This document shows positions 36,623 to 40,158 of a stretch of DNA of 40,158 nucleotides, one piece after another. Position 1 is the stretch's first letter; each line of letters opens with the position of its first letter. Both the position numbers and the translations under genes were made by a program. The stretch comes from Bradyrhizobium pachyrhizi (GTDB taxonomy: Bacteria; Pseudomonadota; Alphaproteobacteria; Rhizobiales; Xanthobacteraceae): the NCBI RefSeq assembly GCF_001189245.1, contig NZ_LFIQ01000084.1, positions 104,046 through 144,203 on the forward strand, read 5' to 3'. The notes below the pieces were generated by a model that searched no databases, had not been told where the DNA came from, and saw only the letters and a program-made list of their open reading frames with translations.

Positions 36623-37492
36623 TCACGCCTCGAGATGGCGGCCGGGAAACAGCTGCCGCACCAGGCCGCTGACATTGCCGAACAGCAGCGACACAATATA
36701 GAGCCCCGCCGCGACCAGGATGATCGCGGGGCCGGATGGAATCCGGGTCTGGTACGACAGCACCAGCCCGGCATAGCCCGACAGCATCGCGCTCGCCACC
36801 GCGATGCAGATCATGGTGGTGATGTCGCGCGACCAGAACCGCGCAATGCCCGCGGGCAGGATCATCAGTCCGACGCCGAGCAACGTGCCGAGCGCGTGGA
36901 AGCCGTTGACGAGGTTGACCACGACCAGGGCGAGGAAAGCTAGATGCGCCGGCGCGCCGGCCCGGCTCACGGTGCGCAGGAATACCGGATCGACGCATTC
37001 GATCACCAGCGGGCGATAGATCACCGCGAGCACCAAGAGCGTGAGGGTGGCGTTGAACGCGATCACCAGCAGCGTTTGGTCGTCCATCGCCAGGATGTTG
37101 CCGAACAGCACGTGCAGCAGGTCGATATTGGTGCCCTTGATCGAAACAATCGTGACGCCAAGCGCGAGCGAGACCAGATAGAAGGTCGCAAGCGAGGCGT
37201 CCTCCTTCAATTCGGTGGTGCGGGCGACGAGGCCGGCGAGCAGCGCCACGGCAAAGCCCGCGATCAGGCCGCCGGTCGTCATCGCGAACAGGTTGAGCCC
37301 GGACAGCAGGAAGCCGATCGCCGCCCCCGGCAGGATCGCATGCGCCATGGCGTCGCCGACCAGGCTCATCCGCCGCAGCATCAGGAACACGCCGATCGGC
37401 GCACCGCCGAGCGACAGCGCGATCACCGCCGCCAACGCGCGGCGCATGAACTCGAATTCGGTGAAGGGCGTGACCAGCGCGTCGGATAGCAT
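36623..37492 (-). CDS. Zinc ABC transporter permease (ZnuB-type)
   Basis: A 289-residue inner-membrane permease of the FecCD-like metal family, with eight or nine spans. The N-terminal FMRRALAAVIALSLGGAPIGVFLMLRRMSLVGDAMAHAILPGAAIGFLLSGL is the conserved first two spans with the SLVGDAMAHAILPG loop that contacts the ATPase. ALGTLLGVGLMILPAGIARFW is the other family motif. A 5-bp gap separates the ABC ATPase stop codon from its ATG at 37492, and the binding protein gene starts 5 bp past its own stop, so all three are one transcript. The metal is inferred as zinc from the cluster. Confidence 0.95.
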   Translation of the reverse strand: MLSDALVTPFTEFEFMRRALAAVIALSLGGAPIGVFLMLRRMSLVGDAMAHAILPGAAIGFLLSGLNLFAMTTGGLIAGFAVALLAGLVARTTELKEDASLATFYLVSLALGVTIVSIKGTNIDLLHVLFGNILAMDDQTLLVIAFNATLTLLVLAVIYRPLVIECVDPVFLRTVSRAGAPAHLAFLALVVVNLVNGFHALGTLLGVGLMILPAGIARFWSRDITTMICIAVASAMLSGYAGLVLSYQTRIPSGPAIILVAAGLYIVSLLFGNVSGLVRQLFPGRHLEA

Positions 37493-37497
37493 CGGCG

Positions 37498-38253
37498 TCA
37501 GGCGGCCCGCGAGCGTGGGTCGGCGGCGCAGGCCGCGGCGCTGTCGTCGAACGCCTCGCACATCCGCATTGCGACCATCAGATTGTCCGCAGTCAGCGCC
37601 TCGGCGGTCGGTCCCCATTCGACCGGGCCGCGCGCCAGCAGCAGCGTCTCCGGGAAATTGTTGCGCACCATGTCGAGGTCGTGCAGCGCCGCCAGCACGG
37701 TGCGCCCCTCGCCGTTCCAGCGCTTCACCAGCGCCAGCAGGTCGGCGGTGGTCTTGGCATCGATGGCGTTGAACGGCTCGTCGAGCACGATCAGGCGGGC
37801 GTCCTGCAACAGCACGCGCGCGAACAGCATGCGCTGGGTCTGACCGCCGGACAGCGTGCCGATCGGGCGGTTCTCGAAACCATTGAGCCCGACCGCGGCG
37901 AGCGCCGCCAGGATCTTCTCGCGCGCGGCCTTGCCGATGCCGCCGAAGAACCCGGTCGAGCGCCACAGCCCGGTGCCGACGAAGTCGAACACCGAGATCG
38001 GGAAGCTGCGGTCGATGTCGGCGGACTGCGGCAGATAGGCGATGTCGCGGTGATCCAGCCCGTCGAGATCGATCACGCCCGACAGCGGCTTGAGCACGCC
38101 GGCGATGCCGCGCAGCAGGGTCGACTTGCCGGCACCGTTCGGGCCGATCACGGCGAGCAGCGCACCGGCCTCGACGGCGCCATTGAGGTGATGCACCGCC
38201 GGGTGGCGGTCATAGCCGAGCGTGACGTCGCGGAAGGTAACAAGAGCAGCCAC
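37498..38253 (-). CDS. Zinc ABC transporter ATP-binding protein (ZnuC/AztA-type)
   Basis: A 251-residue ATPase. Walker A is VIGPNGAGKSTLLRG at about residues 36-50, the Q-loop is in AYLPQSADIDRSFPISVFDFV, the ABC signature is TLSGGQTQRMLFARVLLQ, Walker B is LIVLDEPFNAID, and the switch is the His of ALHDLD. The metal-transporter hallmark SQ/PQSADIDRSFP is there. It powers zinc import by the ATPase-permease-binding protein set. The start is likely GTG at 38253, which has AGGTGA at the right distance and begins MAALVTFRDVTLGYDRHP; a GTG at 38262 would overlap the stop of the upstream gene. It is the second gene of the operon. Confidence 0.95.
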   Translation of the reverse strand: MAALVTFRDVTLGYDRHPAVHHLNGAVEAGALLAVIGPNGAGKSTLLRGIAGVLKPLSGVIDLDGLDHRDIAYLPQSADIDRSFPISVFDFVGTGLWRSTGFFGGIGKAAREKILAALAAVGLNGFENRPIGTLSGGQTQRMLFARVLLQDARLIVLDEPFNAIDAKTTADLLALVKRWNGEGRTVLAALHDLDMVRNNFPETLLLARGPVEWGPTAEALTADNLMVAMRMCEAFDDSAAACAADPRSRAA

Positions 38254-38258
38254 AGGTC

Positions 38259-38453
38259 TCACCTCATCGCCAGCCAGACGACAGCCCACAGGCAGGCGCT
38301 GACCGCCAGTGCCGCGAGCAGTCGGGCCGGCACGGGCATGCGCAGGATCGACCAGTGCGCGGCCTGCGCCGGATGCGCGTGCGGGGCGTGGCTGTGCCCG
38401 TGGGGATGGGCGTGGCCGTGATGGTTTTCCTCATGGGTGTGCGTATGCGCCAT
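38259..38453 (-). CDS. His-rich membrane-anchored small protein, first gene of the zinc operon
   Basis: A 64-residue protein with two parts. Residues 1-33 contain about 14 histidines (HTHTHEENHHGHAHPHGHS and continuing), a likely low-affinity zinc-binding arm. Residues about 38-62 are one hydrophobic span (VPARLLAALAVSACLWAVVWLAM) that places the arm at one membrane face. It stands at the head of the zinc ABC operon; its stop TGA lies within the candidate ATPase start region, so it is translationally linked. A 13-bp Zur-like palindrome begins 10 bp before its ATG. The side on which the histidines lie cannot be told. Confidence 0.88.
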   Translation of the reverse strand: MAHTHTHEENHHGHAHPHGHSHAPHAHPAQAAHWSILRMPVPARLLAALAVSACLWAVVWLAMR

Positions 38454-38462
38454 GGAATGACT

Positions 38463-38475
38463 GTTATATTATAAC
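38463..38475 (-). promoter_or_regulatory. Zur-like operator overlapping the zinc operon promoter
   Basis: GTTATATTATAAC is a perfect 13-bp palindrome and matches the AT-rich inverted repeat bound by alphaproteobacterial Zur (around GTTATA-TATAAC). On the transcribed strand the same bases hold TATAAT, a consensus -10 box, so Zur binding would block RNA polymerase directly. It ends 10 bp from the start codon of the His-rich gene, so the leader would be very short, and no ribosome site is visible. A -35 element is not clear. Confidence 0.75.
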
Positions 38476-38895
38476 ATAACGCGAGTCTACAAACGAGGAA
38501 CTCATGGCCGACCCGCAAAACCGGGGGAGATTTGAGCCGCGCCGGCAGAGTGACGCCCCGGTCGACAGCTTTGCCGGAAACCTGCCTGGATGGGAACCGT
38601 TGGCTACCTGTGCCGGAGCAAAGGCGCACCCGTGCGCAGTTCTCTCCGCGTCGTCCTGGCGACGGCCGAGACAACGGCGAATCCGTGGTGCAGATTGCGA
38701 GGCCCACCTGCGCGCCTCAAATTCAGCGTCGTCCCGGCACAGGCCGGGACCCATACGCCGTGGCGCGTGTTGTTGATGGGACTTGTTGTTCCAACGGTGC
38801 GTAACAATCGGCTTTTGTGGTTATGGGTCCCGGCCTTCGCCGGGACGACGCTAATTGTGCGGTGCCGCGCGTAAGGCAAACTTCAGAGGCAGCCT
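38476..38895. other. Intergenic region without a clear gene, upstream of the Zur-like box
   Basis: I see no convincing gene in this stretch. A plus-strand reading frame of 90 codons begins with ATG at 38504 behind GAGGAA, but its last third runs into the repeat at 38729-38849 and its composition (many Arg, Cys, Trp) is untypical. The stretch 38510-38720 looks like GC-rich non-coding or degenerate sequence. Confidence 0.4.
38729..38849. repeat. Dispersed GTCGTCCCGGC-type palindromic repeat
   Basis: The left arm GTCGTCCCGGCACAGGCC and the right arm GGCCTTCGCCGGGACGAC are inverted repeats (with a nested hairpin inside each arm); the middle contains GACCCATA and TATGGGTC, also inverted. It is a stand-alone unit of about 121 bp, typical of dispersed rhizobial intergenic elements. 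Confidence 0.8.
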
Positions 38896-38982
38896 TTATG
38901 CGACCAGCACATAGACCAGCATGGCAGCGGTGATCGCCATCCAGACGAGCGAGAGACGGAAATACAGCAGGTCCCAATTCAT
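38896..38982 (-). CDS. Putative 28-residue single-span membrane micro-protein (1 of 3)
   Basis: A 28-codon frame, ATG at 38982 to TAA at 38896. The peptide starts MNWDLLYFRLSLVW and has one hydrophobic span (LVWMAITAAMLVYVLVA). It ends directly at the span, as small membrane-subunit peptides often do. No strong ribosome site is seen, so translation is uncertain. The fact that two more such frames of near-equal length follow on the same strand makes chance less likely. Confidence 0.5.
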   Translation of the reverse strand: MNWDLLYFRLSLVWMAITAAMLVYVLVA

Positions 38983-39109
38983 GGGCGCGAGCGTACACGC
39001 CGGCGCTGACGCCAACCTTTCACCAGGTTAAGGCATTGCGGATTTATTAACTAAGCACGCCAGCGACATGGATCGGTGGTTGGCACGCCGGAAGACACAG
39101 CTCCGGCCC

Positions 39110-39196
39110 TCAGTTTATGAACATGGCAATCGCCACGAGGATGACCGGGCTTAGCCCCATCAGCACGACAAACACGCTGTAAAGTAGGTTGCCCAT
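39110..39196 (-). CDS. Putative 28-residue single-span membrane micro-protein (2 of 3)
   Basis: A 28-codon frame, ATG at 39196 to TGA at 39110. The peptide starts MGNLLYSVFVV and is almost wholly hydrophobic (FVVLMGLSPVILVAIAMFI) with a single Asn end. AGGGCGG lies 7 bp before the ATG and could serve as ribosome site. It resembles its neighbours in length, strand and build but not clearly in sequence. No family recognised. Confidence 0.5.
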   Translation of the reverse strand: MGNLLYSVFVVLMGLSPVILVAIAMFIN

Positions 39197-39318
39197 AACG
39201 CCGCCCTACGTTGGACGGGGAAGCTATGCCGGGAGGAACTCGGCAAGCCAGTGCAGTTTGTGCCAGCGGTGTTCGAGCTTTGGGAATTACCGAGTTATCT
39301 CAGGGGCCTAGCTGGACA

Positions 39319-39338
39319 CCCCCGTAACACTACGGGGG
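39319..39338 (-). terminator. Hairpin downstream of the outermost micro-protein frame
   Basis: CCCCCGTA and TACGGGGG form a perfect 8-bp stem with a 4-nt loop, 10 bp past the stop codon of the 39348-39437 frame. There is no T-run after it, so termination is uncertain. Confidence 0.5.
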
Positions 39339-39347
39339 CGACACAGC

Positions 39348-39437
39348 TCAGGCAGAGAAAAGGGCGACGAGCGCCACCACCGCCAAAGCGGTAGCGACGC
39401 ACCCTGCGATCATGACCCAGTCCTGACGCTTCGCCAT
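39348..39437 (-). CDS. Putative 29-residue single-span membrane micro-protein (3 of 3)
   Basis: A 29-codon frame, ATG at 39437 to TGA at 39348. The peptide has a basic N-terminus (MAKRQDWVM) and one span rich in Ala, Val and Leu (IAGCVATALAVVALVALFS), suggesting N-in topology. A perfect FNR/FixK-like palindrome is centred 41-42 bp upstream of the ATG, and a GC-rich hairpin follows the stop. So it looks like a complete small transcription unit. Not recognised as a family. Confidence 0.55.
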   Translation of the reverse strand: MAKRQDWVMIAGCVATALAVVALVALFSA

Positions 39438-39471
39438 GCCGGACACGCTCACCCGGCCAGCGCAGGTCGCG

Positions 39472-39485
39472 TTGACCTAGGTCAA
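39472..39485 (-). promoter_or_regulatory. FNR/FixK-type palindrome upstream of the micro-protein
   Basis: TTGACCTAGGTCAA is a perfect 14-bp palindrome and matches the TTG-N8-CAA pattern of FNR/FixK2 boxes in Bradyrhizobium; the symmetry extends one base each side (GTTGACCTAGGTCAAC). Its centre is 41.5 bp from the ATG at 39437, the class II activator distance if the transcript starts at the ATG. No good -10 is visible. The spacing is striking but the promoter is not proven. Confidence 0.45.
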
Positions 39486-39535
39486 CCGGCCAAAATCATT
39501 CATCGCCCGTCGAGGCATCACGCAACGCAGCGCCC

Positions 39536-40158
39536 TCACGCCTCGCGCGCGTAACTCTTCAACCTTGCCTCGAGCACCGCGATCACCTGGTCGCGGACCG
39601 GATCGCGGGAGCCTTTCAGCCAGGCGGCGGCGAGCGGCAGGCGGCCGGCGCTGCTCCCACGCTTCAGGCGGAGCGGCACAAAGCGGACGCCGGGGATCGC
39701 CATCCGCGCGGTCCAGCGCGGCACGATGGCAACGCCAAGCCGCGCTGCGACCATGTTGACGATGGTCTGCTTCTCGTCGGCGATCTCCTGGATGCGCGGC
39801 GTCAGCCCGGCCTCGTCGAACAGTTTTGTCGTCAGATCGTGGCTGTGCGGCCGCGAGCGGCGCTCCGGCACGATCAGGGGCTGATCCGCGATGTCGGGCA
39901 GCACGATCTGCTTGCGCCGCGCCAGCGCATGCTTGTGCGACAGCGCCACCACGGCGGTCTCCTGCAGCAGCGGGACAAACTCGATGCGGCGGTCGGGCCG
40001 CTCCGGCGGGCGCACGAAGGCGAGGTCGAGCGCGCCCGACAATAGCTTCGGCAGCAGCCGGATGGTCTTCTCCTCGAGCAGCTGCACCGCGACGTCGGGA
40101 TGGGCGGCGCGGACGTCGCGCAGCAGCGGCGGCAGCAGGCCGGCCGCCGCGCTGTCGA
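39536..40158 (-). CDS. LysR-family transcriptional regulator (5' end beyond window)
   Basis: The window holds the C-terminal 207 codons of a LysR regulator; the frame is open to the right edge, so the DNA-binding head is missing only because the window ends. The visible part is the effector domain: RAAHPDVAVQLLEEKTIRLLPKLLSGALDLAFVRPP, then LIVPERRSRPHSHDLTTKLFDEAGLTPRIQEIADEKQTIVNMVAARLGVAIVPRW. This pattern is typical of BenM/CatM-like LysR proteins. A GTG at 40087 is internal, not the start. The target and ligand cannot be read from this piece. It lies 98 bp from the micro-protein frame, transcribed in the same direction. Confidence 0.9.
   Translation of the reverse strand, partial: DSAAAGLLPPLLRDVRAAHPDVAVQLLEEKTIRLLPKLLSGALDLAFVRPPERPDRRIEFVPLLQETAVVALSHKHALARRKQIVLPDIADQPLIVPERRSRPHSHDLTTKLFDEAGLTPRIQEIADEKQTIVNMVAARLGVAIVPRWTARMAIPGVRFVPLRLKRGSSAGRLPLAAAWLKGSRDPVRDQVIAVLEARLKSYAREA

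Noticed and set aside
38504..38776. A 90-codon plus-strand frame divergent from the zinc operon, with GAGGAA before its ATG
   Set aside because: It runs into a dispersed repeat, is rich in Arg, Cys and Trp, and matches no family; a Zur regulator gene would look quite different.

Overview
The window is a GC-rich, densely coded stretch of an alphaproteobacterial chromosome. It is most likely Bradyrhizobium or a close relative in the Nitrobacteraceae. Four things point there: a ROSE-type RNA thermometer ahead of a small heat-shock gene, a speF-type leader ahead of an ornithine decarboxylase, a homospermidine synthase of the alphaproteobacterial kind, and several dispersed palindromic intergenic repeats typical of these genomes. 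I see no tRNA, rRNA, CRISPR array, insertion sequence, phage gene or plasmid gene. The genus is an inference; no 16S or marker comparison was possible.

Layout. 1-2.5 kb: a LysR regulator divergent from a TauE/SafE permease, then a LysE-family exporter. 2.6-5.2 kb: a class III nucleotide cyclase with TolB-like and TPR regions, then a protein with weak heme-thiolate-peroxidase-like motifs. 5.2-8 kb: an alpha/beta hydrolase, a small heat-shock gene with an RpoH-like promoter and ROSE leader, and a secreted Ala/Pro-rich protein. 8.4-14.8 kb: gltB and gltD, the NADPH glutamate synthase of ammonium assimilation. 14.9-18 kb: an outer-membrane beta-barrel divergent from arabinose-5-phosphate isomerase (LPS Kdo synthesis). 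17.9-19 kb: a CMD-family protein with an apparent 3' frameshift, divergent from an HxlR regulator over two perfectly spaced palindromes. 19-22.3 kb: NfeD, an SPFH protein, ferrochelatase and a MAPEG protein. 22.4-26.3 kb: M3 peptidase, DUF1007 protein and a NicO-type metal exporter in one operon.

26.4-31.4 kb is a polyamine block: a small membrane protein, the speF leader, ornithine decarboxylase, GNAT, a 55-residue membrane protein, a RidA-family protein lacking the usual arginine, and homospermidine synthase. Decarboxylase plus homospermidine synthase supply putrescine and convert it to homospermidine. 31.5-33.5 kb holds an acetoacetate-decarboxylase-family protein, a Pro-rich membrane-anchored protein and an MgtC-family protein.

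33.6-38.5 kb is a six-gene, one-direction zinc acquisition cluster: a His-rich 64-residue membrane protein, ABC ATPase, permease and binding protein, a CobW-family metallochaperone GTPase, and a beta-propeller protein translationally coupled to it. A Zur-like palindrome lies immediately ahead of the first gene. 38.5-39.5 kb has no normal-sized gene. It contains a dispersed repeat and three tiny, same-strand, single-membrane-span reading frames of 28, 28 and 29 codons, the outermost preceded by a perfect FNR/FixK-like palindrome. The window ends inside a second LysR gene.

The most novel-looking items are the micro-protein cluster, the possible heme-thiolate-peroxidase relative, and the cytosolic beta-propeller in the zinc operon.
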